This document shows, in pieces, positions 1-10,017 of a DNA stretch of 64,000 nt (its first letter is position 1; the number at the start of each line of letters is the position of its first letter). Where the stretch lies: assembly GCA_964445695.1 (NCBI GenBank), contig CAYULF010000005.1, forward strand, positions 62,001 through 126,000, read 5' to 3'. The position numbers and the translations under genes were made by a program. The stretch comes from JAUIKM01 sp964445695. GTDB lineage: Bacteria > Bacteroidota > Ignavibacteria > Kapaibacteriales > UBA7675. The notes under the pieces are model-generated. The model saw only the letters and a list, made by a program, of their open reading frames with translations. It did no database searches and was not told the DNA's origin.

Positions 1-1
1 C

Positions 2-1159
2 TACCGCTGGAACTTTGAAGAGGGCGATCTCGGGTTCACGCCGTCGGGTAGCGTTGACCACTTGTTTCGCGTGCGGGAAGCTCAGCCTAGTGCTAGCAAT
101 ATGGTGATGAACTATTGGTTTACCCGTACTCTGTATTTTGATTTTACCCGTATTGACAGCGTGTACTTTCCGCTTGATACAGGGTATGGAAGTAGAACCT
201 TGGGTCGAGTAGACTGTGCTGAGCTTGTGCCGGGTTCATCATCGGACGTGTTGGTGCGTTTCCATTCTGAGTCAAGTTCCATCGACCGGCATATTGTGAC
301 CGGGTATTTAACGATTTATAACATGGACGCTGGTGTTCCAGACCGTCTGCATCCGTGGGTTCAATGCGGAGCATATGGCGTTCAATTCTTGTTCCCTGAT
401 GGCAGGTTCTGTCTTTCCCGAGGGATCAATACGAACTCTACGCCTTCCCGGGTTGGTGAAACCACCTATCAATTTAACCTCTTCCGAATCAAAAGCAGAT
501 CACTACAAGGCGAACTGCCACTGCCGGCGTTTAACAAAGCTGTCATCGCCAACAGCGGCAACAGTTTTCTGTTGTTCACGGAAAACAATTTTGCACACAG
601 ATATCTCTACGATGCCGCCGCCGACTCCTGGTCCGCCGGGGACGCATATGACCTCGATCCGATCGGCGTGCTGACGCACTTTGGAACGCACTACATCCAG
701 TTAAACAGGGAACAGACTGCGCTGGAAATGATCGATTTGTCGACCGGTGCGGTCGTAGCTGAATGTGATCAGAAAATGGAGGGCAAGGTTGAGGGTTTAA
801 TCGAAGTTCCACAGCGGAACCTGCTGCTGGCGCGACTGGAGGGCGGCATAGTCGCCGCAGTCGACCTGTGTGAAGAATTCCTGTTTGCAACCGATGTTCC
901 GACAGATCCCACACAAAGTGTCGCGGCAGACGTGTTTAACATCCTGCGGCAGACCGCGAGTGTTGTTGAGCTTGAAGTCAATGCCGACCTCGCTGCTGAA
1001 TTGACAGTCTGCAATCTGCGCGGTTCTGTCGTTTATCGGCAGAATCTTAAAGGCGTCGCCTCTGTGACCATAGATACTCAATCATGGCCGGCCGGCATGT
1101 ATCTGATACAATGCCGAGATGGAAACAGGACCAAATGTGCACAGTTAATTGTGCGGTGA
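2..1159 (+). CDS. T9SS-secreted propeller-like protein, A copy 1 (5' end outside window)
   Basis: The frame is open from base 2, so the protein starts upstream; the TTG at 62 is only an internal codon. About 385 residues are visible. They align by eye with the proteins at 4521 and 7277: a run of beta-rich repeats of WD/propeller type (motifs FVQRYL-like 'FAHRYLYDAAADSW', 'TALEMIDLSTG') and a last 75 residues with the T9SS sorting pattern (LTVCNLRGSVVYRQ, then PAGMYLIQ and a basic end). Inferred role: extracellular or cell-surface protein. It is the first gene of the first A-B unit, 44 bases before its partner. Family function is not known to me. Confidence 0.8.
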   Translation, partial: YRWNFEEGDLGFTPSGSVDHLFRVREAQPSASNMVMNYWFTRTLYFDFTRIDSVYFPLDTGYGSRTLGRVDCAELVPGSSSDVLVRFHSESSSIDRHIVTGYLTIYNMDAGVPDRLHPWVQCGAYGVQFLFPDGRFCLSRGINTNSTPSRVGETTYQFNLFRIKSRSLQGELPLPAFNKAVIANSGNSFLLFTENNFAHRYLYDAAADSWSAGDAYDLDPIGVLTHFGTHYIQLNREQTALEMIDLSTGAVVAECDQKMEGKVEGLIEVPQRNLLLARLEGGIVAAVDLCEEFLFATDVPTDPTQSVAADVFNILRQTASVVELEVNADLAAELTVCNLRGSVVYRQNLKGVASVTIDTQSWPAGMYLIQCRDGNRTKCAQLIVR

Positions 1160-1203
1160 AGCACGTATGAGATTCAATAAAAAACTGTAATGCGACCAAA
1201 GTC

Positions 1204-4200
1204 ATGAAAAGAATCAATCTTGCCTGCCTGCCCTTGTGTGCGATGTATGTGTGTTTAACTGTCGCTGCTATTCAAAATGCCCAGGCGCAGACATGGGAAA
1301 CGCTCAGTCGCATTCCAGCCAGTGCCGGCATGCAACAAATCCTCGTTTCTTCAAGTGGAGCAATGTACGCCTACAGACTGGGTGAAAACACACAGTCCTG
1401 GCGCTCGCTCGACGGCGGTAAATCCTGGCATTTACTGCTGCATCACGGGCAACTTGCATTGTTGGACGATGGCCGATTGTATGTTGCGGAAAACATGTCG
1501 AATAAGGAAAACTTTCAACAAGTCCTGATGTCGGAAGACAACGGCTTTGAGTGGAAACAACTGCTCGAAGGACAGAACCTTCGGATTTTCACCGGCAAAG
1601 ACCGCAAACTGTACGTGGCGGAGGACTCGAGACTTACGCGCTACGACAAGGACTCGACATTTACATACCCGCTCGTGAATGGAAAAATTCAGGATGTACT
1701 TGCACTTGAAAATGTTGTTGTCGCCACAGGATCGCTTGGTGCATGGTGGATAGATGACTCGGATGCCACGTCATGGGGGGAGATTACCGGTCTGGACGGA
1801 AACTGTTTTTATGGAAAGGTGTTCGGGACCGCGCTCGACAGTTTGTATCTGTTGCAGAGTAAAACAAACGGACAACAGTCCAGACCCTGCAAAACGACCA
1901 TCGCATCCGGCGTAGAAACGCCAAGAGTCTGGTTGGGGGAACTGCCGCAGGGTGAAACGCAGGATCTGGCGTTGTTCGATGCGCTGACAGCATACGCAGC
2001 CAACTCTGTCCTGGGCGTCGTGCGGCGCAACGTCGCCGGCATCTGGTTTACCTACGGCCTCGAAAACACCCGTTGTCATTCGCTCTGCGCCTCTCCCGAC
2101 GGCACATTGTACGCTCTCGACAGTTCAAACGCAGTCTTCCGCTTGCCGCGTGCCGATGAACCGTACAAAAGGCTGGAATTGTCAGGCAACTTCAACATTG
2201 TGACGTTGTTAAACAAAATCCGCATTGACACCATTGAAATCCACAATGCCGGCCTGAAGTCGATTGTCATTGACTCGGTCCGGCTCGCGTCGGGCGCCGG
2301 CGCACCGTTGAGAATTGTTAATGATGCTGCGGATATTCCCGCAGAACTGCTTCCGGGGGAGACACTGCCTGTATTACTCGAAACACTCTTCACGGAAAAC
2401 GACAGCACCAGTCACTTCGATACCCTTACTGTTCATGCAGGTGATTTGCGTATTGTGCGGACCTTAAACGCCGGAGTGAACATTCCGAAGTTTGAGTTTA
2501 CATCACCGGATATCGGTCTGGTATATTTCGGTCAAACACAGCACTTGATTGCGAAGATGCGGAATCAAGGGGAAATTGCCGTGCGCTTTGACAGCGCCAC
2601 ATACATTGTGAATACACCGGCTGAAATTGTCTCCGACGTTCCGCTTGAGGAACGCTACCCATTTGTCGTTCAAGCCAAAGACCGGAAGGATATTGGCTGG
2701 TTTATTCGTCCACTGCGGCGGGATACCGCAACAATAATCATTCGCTATCATACTGACGTCGGTGACCTGGACCAAACAATACATTTTGCAACGCCTGAAG
2801 TGTTTATTAAAAACCCCACAAACCCATCCGACAGTGCGATCCACTTCAACTCCGCACTGCGCGCACCGTTTTCGCTTTTAGTTCACAACTATGGAAATAT
2901 TGACTACACTGTGCAATCCGTGCAGCTCTCGTCCGAACCTGCTGTTATTGCAATCGATCATCGTCGCGTGAAGACAGGAACGTTTCTGACCTGCGGCAGC
3001 GATATGATTATTCCGCTGATTGTCAGAGAGAAGCTGGATACAGTCGTATCCTGCCGCTTGACCGTCCATACTGACGTCGGAGTCATCTCGACCAAATTCA
3101 GAGTGCGTCTGTTAAATAATTCTGTGGATATGAACTACGACTGGGCGTCTACGCACACCGCCCGCTATGCCGACAAACTTACCTATAGCGGCGATGGCAA
3201 AAGACTGATTGTCTTTACGGCGAGCTGCGCCCAGGCGTTTAACTCGTCTGACGGCAGACTGGTTGCTGCAATTCAAAACAATCGCACGTTCGACGTATCT
3301 GTTCGGAAGATCTGGCCGCCCAAAAACGACGTCGGATTCAGCCATGACGCGAACATCGCGGCCGTCGGTTCCCGCTATCCGGATGGCGACGTCCTGCGTA
3401 CAAGCCTTGATCTCATAGATGTCAATTCCTTGCAGGTGCTGAAAACCGTTCAGTTTGCCGAGGAAGAGCAACGCATTTACTCGGCAAAATTGCTGGCGGG
3501 CGACAGTCTTGTCGCGCTGGCTTTTGGCGTCGATTTTCATACATACAATGATGAATGGTCGGAGGGCAAGTTCGGCATCTATTCACTTAACAGTGACAGC
3601 TGGAAATATCTTAATGACAACCTGCCGTCGCGGCCGGTTCAGCTTGTCGGGAGTGGTAAACATGTGCTGTTTCAAAGGGTGTATTACAGGACGCATTGGG
3701 CCGGTCGCGGCACTACATACTGGAACGACAACGATGGTTTTCTTTACAATTCCGACTCCAACGCTGTGTTAAGTATTCCCATGAAAAACTTTGATGTCAA
3801 CTTCTCGGCTGACGATCAGGTTCGGATATATCATCATCGCGATCCAGTCGAAAACACGATCATTGCCTCCATGTTGCAGCGCAACGCCGTTCGATATACG
3901 TACCTTGCCGGTATCGAACCCGGCGGTTGCATCCTGCCCGACGGCGAACACTATGCCTATATCCCCACAGACTACTGGGGAAAGGCTAATTTAAACTTCC
4001 TCCGCATCGTGCACCTCAAGTCCGGCGGCATCGTGGTTGGCGAGTGTTTTGAGCACGACATTGCACTGAACGCTTTTGCGATCTCACCCGACGGCTCCAA
4101 GATTGCCTTTGTGGATGTTAACGGACTCGTCTGGCAGCAGGATTTTGACTGTGAATTAGAGGATATACGCACGGTGGCTGTTGACGAAGCGGATGTTAAC

Positions 4201-4440
4201 AAGGACTTCTCACTGCGCGTTTTTCCCAACCCGACAAATTCCCTCTTGTTAGTCGCGCATCCGGAAATGTCGAGCGGTCGCGTGCGAATTCTTGACATGA
4301 CCGGCCGCGAGTCTCTGAGTTTCACGTTCAGTGACAAACAAGAGAGTCAGGTAAATGTCGAGTCCCTCAGTCCAGGTGTGTACTGCCTCGAAGTAAGCGA
4401 TGGAAGTCGGCATGCGTCGCAACTGTTCGTCAGGCGTTGA
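1204..4440 (+). CDS. Large T9SS-secreted protein, B copy 1 (long form)
   Basis: 1078 residues. Signal peptide of about 29 residues ending in an Ala-Gln-Ala site. Residues about 30-330 look like a BNR/propeller region ('SWRSLDGGKSWHLLL' is a BNR-type motif). About 335-640 hold ASH/choice-of-anchor-D-like beta domains ('IEIHNAGLKSIVIDSVRL'). About 645-985 match the short B proteins at 5961 and 8733, both ending this part with 'ISPDGSKIAF' and 'LVWQQDFDC'. The final 75 residues form a T9SS sorting domain (VFPNPTNS, VRILDMTG, LSPGVYCLEV). B copies 2 and 3 lack the N-terminal domains and the tail, so this is either the ancestral long form or a fusion. No strong ribosome-binding site before ATG 1204. 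Confidence 0.85.
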   Translation: MKRINLACLPLCAMYVCLTVAAIQNAQAQTWETLSRIPASAGMQQILVSSSGAMYAYRLGENTQSWRSLDGGKSWHLLLHHGQLALLDDGRLYVAENMSNKENFQQVLMSEDNGFEWKQLLEGQNLRIFTGKDRKLYVAEDSRLTRYDKDSTFTYPLVNGKIQDVLALENVVVATGSLGAWWIDDSDATSWGEITGLDGNCFYGKVFGTALDSLYLLQSKTNGQQSRPCKTTIASGVETPRVWLGELPQGETQDLALFDALTAYAANSVLGVVRRNVAGIWFTYGLENTRCHSLCASPDGTLYALDSSNAVFRLPRADEPYKRLELSGNFNIVTLLNKIRIDTIEIHNAGLKSIVIDSVRLASGAGAPLRIVNDAADIPAELLPGETLPVLLETLFTENDSTSHFDTLTVHAGDLRIVRTLNAGVNIPKFEFTSPDIGLVYFGQTQHLIAKMRNQGEIAVRFDSATYIVNTPAEIVSDVPLEERYPFVVQAKDRKDIGWFIRPLRRDTATIIIRYHTDVGDLDQTIHFATPEVFIKNPTNPSDSAIHFNSALRAPFSLLVHNYGNIDYTVQSVQLSSEPAVIAIDHRRVKTGTFLTCGSDMIIPLIVREKLDTVVSCRLTVHTDVGVISTKFRVRLLNNSVDMNYDWASTHTARYADKLTYSGDGKRLIVFTASCAQAFNSSDGRLVAAIQNNRTFDVSVRKIWPPKNDVGFSHDANIAAVGSRYPDGDVLRTSLDLIDVNSLQVLKTVQFAEEEQRIYSAKLLAGDSLVALAFGVDFHTYNDEWSEGKFGIYSLNSDSWKYLNDNLPSRPVQLVGSGKHVLFQRVYYRTHWAGRGTTYWNDNDGFLYNSDSNAVLSIPMKNFDVNFSADDQVRIYHHRDPVENTIIASMLQRNAVRYTYLAGIEPGGCILPDGEHYAYIPTDYWGKANLNFLRIVHLKSGGIVVGECFEHDIALNAFAISPDGSKIAFVDVNGLVWQQDFDCELEDIRTVAVDEADVNKDFSLRVFPNPTNSLLLVAHPEMSSGRVRILDMTGRESLSFTFSDKQESQVNVESLSPGVYCLEVSDGSRHASQLFVRR

Positions 4441-4520
4441 GACAAAAACTCCCCGCCTGTAACGCCGTTGCCCGAGTCCGTGTTCACAATCCTGCACTCT
4501 GAAATAAAATCACACAGATC

Positions 4521-5933
4521 ATGTACACATTTGTTCTTTCCCTCTTCTGCCTGATAGCGGCGGCGCTGCCGCTGTACGCCCAGATCGACAAGTCATCCGG
4601 TGCGGATGTTCTGATGCGCGACGACATCGTCGGCCTGCGCTGGTCCATGCAGGTCAACCTGAATACCGGTCAGCGCGCCTACTTGAAGTTCCTGCGGCGC
4701 GACTCGCTCATCTCGGTTTTTGCCGACAATAAAATTCGCGTCGTCAATTACTATAGCGGCAAGGTTCTGCAGACGATAAAAAATCCATTCTCTTCCAACA
4801 AGGCGCTGCAAAGCAACAGTCGTTATATGTTGAAAGTTGAGCCGAGTGAAGAACGCGCGGCGAGTATTCTTGCCTACTTTGAGTATTTCAAGCGCCTCGA
4901 TATGGATAACGACTTCCGGCTCGATACTTTTGCGTTTGAGACGAACAGCCACGCGCCGTCCCACACGGTATACACCTTTCAGGAAGTTAAACCCGTTCCG
5001 CGCGACGAACATCGCTATATTATTAAAATCCATCGCAGCTACTACCATGACGGCTACAGCGTCGAATCCGGCAACCTGCTGCTCTTTGATGATCGCAAGC
5101 CAATTCCAACCGACGCAGGCGTTGACGTTGGAGCAAATGCGAAATTTGTCATCAGTCCGGACGGGAAGTACTGTGTGAGCGGCGGAATCACGACGACGCA
5201 CGACCGCATTGCAAGTTATAAGGACCACTACATCATATGGCGAATTACCGACAACGGTCTGGAGCTCGTTCAGAAATTGTCCAATTTTGTGGATGTTCAA
5301 TTCGATCCGTGGTCGCGTTTTATACTGCTCTGGTCTGAAGGCAATTTTGTGCAGCGCTACCTGCTTGATCCCGATGCTCAGAGCTGGCGCAGCGTCGATG
5401 CGTTTAATCTGACGCGTCACGGTCTGATCGATCCCGCCGGCTCCAACTATGTCCGCTTTGACTATGAAAATTCCCACCTTGAAACGATTCGGCTGGCCAA
5501 CGGCCAGATAAAGGCGCAGTGCAACCAAGGTGGATACAGCGGCAACATTAAAAGTCTGAGATTAAGTCCGCTCGGCGACATCGTGATTCTGACCAACGAT
5601 TCCGGCAAGATTTTTGCACTCAACTTCTGCGGCACCAGTCCGCCGCCGCGACCTTCCGATGAAACGGAGGAATCTGAAGACATCCCTCAATTCCGGCCGC
5701 GCGTCAACGGAAAACGCAGCTTTGCCAGCGCCGTACACCGCATTGAAAATCTCGACCGCCGCGCCTGCCGGCTGACAGTTTACAACCTGACAGGGCGGCC
5801 GGTATACCAGGCCGAACTCGACGGAGAGGCTGAACTGCAGTTGCCCACTTCCGACTGGCCGCGCGGCGTGTACTTTGTTGTGCAGCACTATGACCGAACT
5901 GTTAAACAATCATGTATCCTGATCACTGATTGA
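4521..5933 (+). CDS. T9SS-secreted propeller-like protein, A copy 2
   Basis: 470 residues. Signal peptide of about 20 residues ending 'LPLYAQ', then 'IDKSSGADVLMRDD'. Beta-propeller-like middle with 'FVISPDGKYCVSGG' and 'GNFVQRYLLDP'. After an acidic linker (DETEESED) comes a T9SS sorting domain ('LTVYNLTGRPVYQ', 'WPRGVYFV', 'ILITD'). Closest relative is the gene at 7277; the two share architecture and the same linker position. The preceding spacer shares words with the spacer before 7277 (CGCCTGTAAC, CTGCACTCTGAA), which shows that whole units were duplicated. Partner B gene starts 27 bases downstream, so the pair is probably one transcript. Confidence 0.88.
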   Translation: MYTFVLSLFCLIAAALPLYAQIDKSSGADVLMRDDIVGLRWSMQVNLNTGQRAYLKFLRRDSLISVFADNKIRVVNYYSGKVLQTIKNPFSSNKALQSNSRYMLKVEPSEERAASILAYFEYFKRLDMDNDFRLDTFAFETNSHAPSHTVYTFQEVKPVPRDEHRYIIKIHRSYYHDGYSVESGNLLLFDDRKPIPTDAGVDVGANAKFVISPDGKYCVSGGITTTHDRIASYKDHYIIWRITDNGLELVQKLSNFVDVQFDPWSRFILLWSEGNFVQRYLLDPDAQSWRSVDAFNLTRHGLIDPAGSNYVRFDYENSHLETIRLANGQIKAQCNQGGYSGNIKSLRLSPLGDIVILTNDSGKIFALNFCGTSPPPRPSDETEESEDIPQFRPRVNGKRSFASAVHRIENLDRRACRLTVYNLTGRPVYQAELDGEAELQLPTSDWPRGVYFVVQHYDRTVKQSCILITD

Positions 5934-5960
5934 TATCACCAATATTTCGAGGAATAAGAC

Positions 5961-7199
5961 ATGTTTAATATAGATGCAAGGCGCAATGCCACAGCCAACC
6001 TGTTTGCTTGTTTAATCTGTTTGTGCATCGTTTTGTCCGCGCCTGCCAACCTGACTGCTTCTGCCCCCGAAGAAAATGGTGCGGATGCTGTCATGCAAAG
6101 CGCTGCAGACGCTGAGGTCGAACAAGTACGGCTGCTTAAACACAACGATCGCGATCGCATTCTGATGGACGGTGCGGACTGGGTAATTGATTCCCTGCCG
6201 CTGGTCGCGGTGATCGATATGAATTACTCGGCCGACGGCAAACGCCTGACGATTCGCGGCAAACGCAGGATGATTGTCGTCGACGCCCTTGCGGCTTCCG
6301 TGTTGGGGGAATTTAAACACGATATGCACCCTTACGACCTCAAGCTTGCGCCTAAGGGCTGCACACCGGGGGATGTCGGTACAAATGCCGACGCCACGCT
6401 GGCAGCCGTCGGCACGGACTGCGGATGGTCCTGGGAAGAGGAGCCGTCCTCGGGTATTGTCTTCGTCAGCGTGGACGGTATACACGAACCGGACACGATT
6501 CGTTTTGACGGCAATTACGGCGTCGTAACCGCCTCCAGATTTCTGCCGGACGATCGGCACCTGGCGCTGTGTTTGACGGAGGACAGCAAAAGGAGTGAGG
6601 ACAACTGGAGCGGCGGCCGCTACGGCATTTACGATTATGTCGACAAACACTGGCTCTGGTTTGAGCAGGATACCGCCGCCGCGTCGATTCAGGTTTCTCC
6701 CTCAGGGAAATTTGTGGCCTTCACGGTGTACGACTACCGCTATAACTGGTCCGGCACATTTACAACCGAGTCGTTTTCCGCCTGGGGACGATTGGTGGAT
6801 GTTGAACAAGGCGTCGCCGCACCTACTCTGATGAATCGTTTTCGACTTAAACTGGCGGCGGATGACAAGACGCGTCTCTATTTCCGAATTTCGAACCGCG
6901 GCGCTAACCTGCCGGAAGTGTTTAATCACCGTACGGGCGACTTCAAAGCGCTGCGCGTGCCGGCAGTTTCCTACAACGGCGCGTTTTTTGGCGATGATCT
7001 GTACGCCGGCCTTTTTACCAACAAGTACGAAGATTATTCGGTCGTCAGGATTCTGGACCCCGTCGCCGGCACGCTGCAGGATTGCTTAAAGCTGCCGCAG
7101 TCATTGGGTTTTGCCATTTCGCCCGACGGCAGCAAGATAGCGATTGTCATGCACGACGGTACGCTGTGGCAGCAGGATTTTGAATGTGACTCGGACTGA
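5961..7199 (+). CDS. Secreted propeller-like protein, B copy 2, without T9SS tail
   Basis: 412 residues. Start supported by GAGGAA 8-13 bases upstream. Hydrophobic signal segment at residues 14-35. The rest is a propeller-like domain ('MNYSADGKRL', 'GRYGIYDYVDKHWLWF', 'VSPSGKFVAF', 'ISPDGSKIAI') equivalent to the C-terminal module of the protein at 1204. It stops right after the shared 'LWQQDFECD' motif, exactly where the long form continues into its sorting domain. It is therefore exported to the periplasm, but has no T9SS signal of its own. It may be carried by, or bound to, the adjacent A protein; that is inference. Confidence 0.85.
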   Translation: MFNIDARRNATANLFACLICLCIVLSAPANLTASAPEENGADAVMQSAADAEVEQVRLLKHNDRDRILMDGADWVIDSLPLVAVIDMNYSADGKRLTIRGKRRMIVVDALAASVLGEFKHDMHPYDLKLAPKGCTPGDVGTNADATLAAVGTDCGWSWEEEPSSGIVFVSVDGIHEPDTIRFDGNYGVVTASRFLPDDRHLALCLTEDSKRSEDNWSGGRYGIYDYVDKHWLWFEQDTAAASIQVSPSGKFVAFTVYDYRYNWSGTFTTESFSAWGRLVDVEQGVAAPTLMNRFRLKLAADDKTRLYFRISNRGANLPEVFNHRTGDFKALRVPAVSYNGAFFGDDLYAGLFTNKYEDYSVVRILDPVAGTLQDCLKLPQSLGFAISPDGSKIAIVMHDGTLWQQDFECDSD

Positions 7200-7276
7200 T
7201 CTCAATTGTACGCCTGTAACCCCCGTTAAAAAATCGTGTTCTCAACGCTGCACTCTGAACTCTAAATACATACACC

Positions 7277-8704
7277 ATGAATACCCGTATTTTTGCATTG
7301 ATACTCGTGCTGACGGTCTGCGCAACGTCGGTACGGCAGCTGCATGCGCAGTGGGATAAATCTTTCAGTGCCGACAGAGTTCTGAACGACGATTTTGAAT
7401 CCGAACGCTGGACCATGCAGTGGGGCGGCCCGAGTTATCGATGGGCCGACGTGCAATTCCTGGAGCGCGACTCACTCGTTTCCGTGGCTGTCAACGACAC
7501 CAACCGCGTGATAAACTACTACAGCGGTGAAGTTCTGCACACTACGCCGATGTTTTACAACATCCGCCAGGCGCTGTCCGGCGGCGAGCGTTTTCTGTGG
7601 CAGGCCGAGCCGAGTCTTGAGCCTGAAATTCAACTGGTCGGCAGGCTGGGGTTTCTTATCCGCGCCGACATGGAAGACGAGTTCCGACTCGATACCGTCG
7701 TGTTTAATACCTATGAAGCCGGCAACGGTTATACGCAACATCTTTTTGACGGCGCCAAACAGCTGCCGGGCGACGATCACCGCTGCATCATCAGAATGCG
7801 GCACAGCACGGGCGGCGACGGGGGGTGCTGCAGCAAGTGGGGCAGTCTGCTGCTCTACGACGATCGAGAGCCGACGCCGAAGGACTTTGGTCAGACCATT
7901 GGAAATCATGCGCACTATGTCATCAGTCCCGACGGCAAGTACTGCGCCAGCGGAGGCAAACAGGCGGTCTACGATCGCACAACGAGCTATGAGGATCACT
8001 ACAACATCTGGCGCGTGACCGAGGACGGCCTGACGCATCACACACATCTGAGCGATCACGTGCAGGCTGAGTTCGACTCGCGTTCGCGTTTTCTGCTCAT
8101 CTGGAATGAAACTCGTTTTGTGCAGCGCTACGTCCCGGACGCTGAAAACAACACCTGGCGCGGCGTGCACGGTTTTAAACTCGGTCCGATCGGCCAGTTG
8201 AGTCCCTCCGGCGAGACCTGGGTGCAGTTTAACAGTGAACGCGCGGAGCTTGAAGTTCTCGATCTGAGCAACGGCAAAGTGCGCGACAAATGCGGCATCG
8301 GCGACTGCGACGACGATATTGTTCGGCTGGGTTTAAGTCCACATGGCGATGTCGTCATTCTGGTGAGCAAAAGCGGAACGGTTGCCGCGCTTAACCTGTG
8401 CGGAACAGGCCGCCCGCCTCTGCCTTACAATGAAGTCAAACGCGCGGAAGACACGCCGCAAATGCTGCCGGGTGAACTTGCACTGCAAAGCATTGGCGGC
8501 GATACTCGCCGCATTGAGAATCGCGACTCCGGGCGCGCTACATTCACCGTGTACAATCTGATGGGGCAGCTGGTTTTTCGCACGGAGCTGGACGGCAAGA
8601 CGGCGCTGGACTTAAACACCGCAGGCTGGCCGCGCGGTGTGTATTTCCTCACGAAACACAACAATGACGCAATCGAACAGTCCACCATTCTGATCACAGA
8701 CTGA
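7277..8704 (+). CDS. T9SS-secreted propeller-like protein, A copy 3
   Basis: 475 residues. Signal peptide ends 'RQLHAQ'. It then follows A copy 2 almost motif for motif: 'VISPDGKYCASGG', 'YEDHYNIWRVTEDG', 'TRFVQRYVPD', an acidic/basic linker, and a T9SS sorting domain ('FTVYNLMGQLVFR', 'WPRGVYFLTK', 'ILITD'). An extra CCSK segment sits near residue 189. It is coupled to the B gene at 8733 by a 28-base gap that contains CACCAATTTC, as does the gap after A copy 2. Role unknown; cell-surface location is inferred from the sorting domain. Confidence 0.88.
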   Translation: MNTRIFALILVLTVCATSVRQLHAQWDKSFSADRVLNDDFESERWTMQWGGPSYRWADVQFLERDSLVSVAVNDTNRVINYYSGEVLHTTPMFYNIRQALSGGERFLWQAEPSLEPEIQLVGRLGFLIRADMEDEFRLDTVVFNTYEAGNGYTQHLFDGAKQLPGDDHRCIIRMRHSTGGDGGCCSKWGSLLLYDDREPTPKDFGQTIGNHAHYVISPDGKYCASGGKQAVYDRTTSYEDHYNIWRVTEDGLTHHTHLSDHVQAEFDSRSRFLLIWNETRFVQRYVPDAENNTWRGVHGFKLGPIGQLSPSGETWVQFNSERAELEVLDLSNGKVRDKCGIGDCDDDIVRLGLSPHGDVVILVSKSGTVAALNLCGTGRPPLPYNEVKRAEDTPQMLPGELALQSIGGDTRRIENRDSGRATFTVYNLMGQLVFRTELDGKTALDLNTAGWPRGVYFLTKHNNDAIEQSTILITD

Positions 8705-8732
8705 ACTCACCAATTTCAAAGGAGATATTAAC

Positions 8733-9965
8733 ATGTTGCATTCGGATTTAAAACACGCCGGATTGAAGGCCTTCGGCCTTGCTGTCTTCTTCACCTGCGC
8801 GCTGCTGTGTGCCGCGCCGCATGCGCATGCCGGGGCGGATGGGAATAACGCCTCCGCCGCAGTCATGGAGGGCGACGTCGCAGGCGCGCCGCTGGAAAAG
8901 TTCAAAGTTGATAGAAATGATCGTGTGTTGAAGGCGGACGCCGACTGGGTGATTGAAGACGTCGAAAACGGCAATGTTTTCGACATTGAATACACGGCCG
9001 ACGGCAAACATCTGGTGCTCTACGGACGTGAAAAAATGACGTTGGTCGATGCGCTTAACGGCGAGATTATCGGCGTGTTTAATCACGCGTTTAACCAGGA
9101 CGAAATGCCGTACGGCCACATTATGATCACGCCCGGTAACGTAGGCGTGAACAGCGATGGAAGTCTGGCCGCCGTCGGGATTAGAAGCGGCAGGCCGGGA
9201 CAGACGGGTCGGTCCGGCATTGCGCTGGTGTCGACCGACGGTTCGGCGGAGCCGGACACAATCCTGTTTAACGGCAATTACGGCAACGTCGTCGCCTCGC
9301 GTTTTCTGCCGGACAAACGCCATCTGGCTGTGTGTCTGTTCGAAAATACAGGCGCGGAACTGGATATCCGCAGCGGCGGCGGCTACGGCATCTACGATTA
9401 TGTCGACAATAAATGGCTCTGGTTCACGCAGGGCGTCGCCGCGCGCCTGGTCGAGGTTTCGCCCTCCGGCAAGTTCGTCGCTTTTGACGTGTACAGTTAC
9501 AACTACAACTTCTCCGGCACGTTCACAACGGAGACGTACAGCTCATGGGGTCGGCTGGTGGATGTTAAAAAAGCGGCGGAAGCGCCGACGCTGATGGAAC
9601 GTTTCCGACTTAAACAATCGCCCAACGACAAGGCGCGCCTGTATTTTCGCGTTTCCGCCGATGGTTCACCGGCCGAGGTGTTTTACGAGCGGGCGGGCGA
9701 GTTTACGGCTGCGCTCGTGCGGGACTATGTCGCCACCGGCGAATTCATCGATGCCGACCGTTATGTTTACCTGAAGCGCAACCGCGACCTGAACCTGTCC
9801 GAATTGTTTGTTCTCGACCCCGACACGGGCGAGGGTTTAACAACGGATTGCAGTTGGAGCGTGGCCGTCGGCGGCTTTGCGGTCTCGCCCGACGGCAAAA
9901 AGATCGCGCTTATTGGCGGCGTGAGCATGCTGTGGCAGGAGGACTTCGACTGTATTGACGACTGA
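8733..9965 (+). CDS. Secreted propeller-like protein, B copy 3, without T9SS tail
   Basis: 410 residues. Good ribosome-binding site (AAAGGAG) before ATG 8733. Signal peptide of about 33 residues ending 'PHAHAG'. Close paralogue of the protein at 5961: 'YTADGKHLVLYGREKM', 'GYGIYDYVDNKWLWF', 'VSPSGKFVAFDVYSYNYN', 'VSPDGKKIAL', ending 'LWQEDFDCIDD'. As in copy 2, the polypeptide ends at this motif with no sorting domain. Last gene of the tandem set. The next 360 bases carry an imperfect palindromic repeat element and no gene. Confidence 0.86.
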   Translation: MLHSDLKHAGLKAFGLAVFFTCALLCAAPHAHAGADGNNASAAVMEGDVAGAPLEKFKVDRNDRVLKADADWVIEDVENGNVFDIEYTADGKHLVLYGREKMTLVDALNGEIIGVFNHAFNQDEMPYGHIMITPGNVGVNSDGSLAAVGIRSGRPGQTGRSGIALVSTDGSAEPDTILFNGNYGNVVASRFLPDKRHLAVCLFENTGAELDIRSGGGYGIYDYVDNKWLWFTQGVAARLVEVSPSGKFVAFDVYSYNYNFSGTFTTETYSSWGRLVDVKKAAEAPTLMERFRLKQSPNDKARLYFRVSADGSPAEVFYERAGEFTAALVRDYVATGEFIDADRYVYLKRNRDLNLSELFVLDPDTGEGLTTDCSWSVAVGGFAVSPDGKKIALIGGVSMLWQEDFDCIDD

Positions 9966-10017
9966 CATGTTTAAGGTTGTGCGCCGGTTAAACACATTGC
10001 ACCCGATTGTTTCCGGT

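Noticed and set aside
4593..5528. Long minus-strand open frame opposite A copy 2
   Set aside because: Antisense of a clear coding gene with signal peptide and sorting domain; its sequence has no family features.
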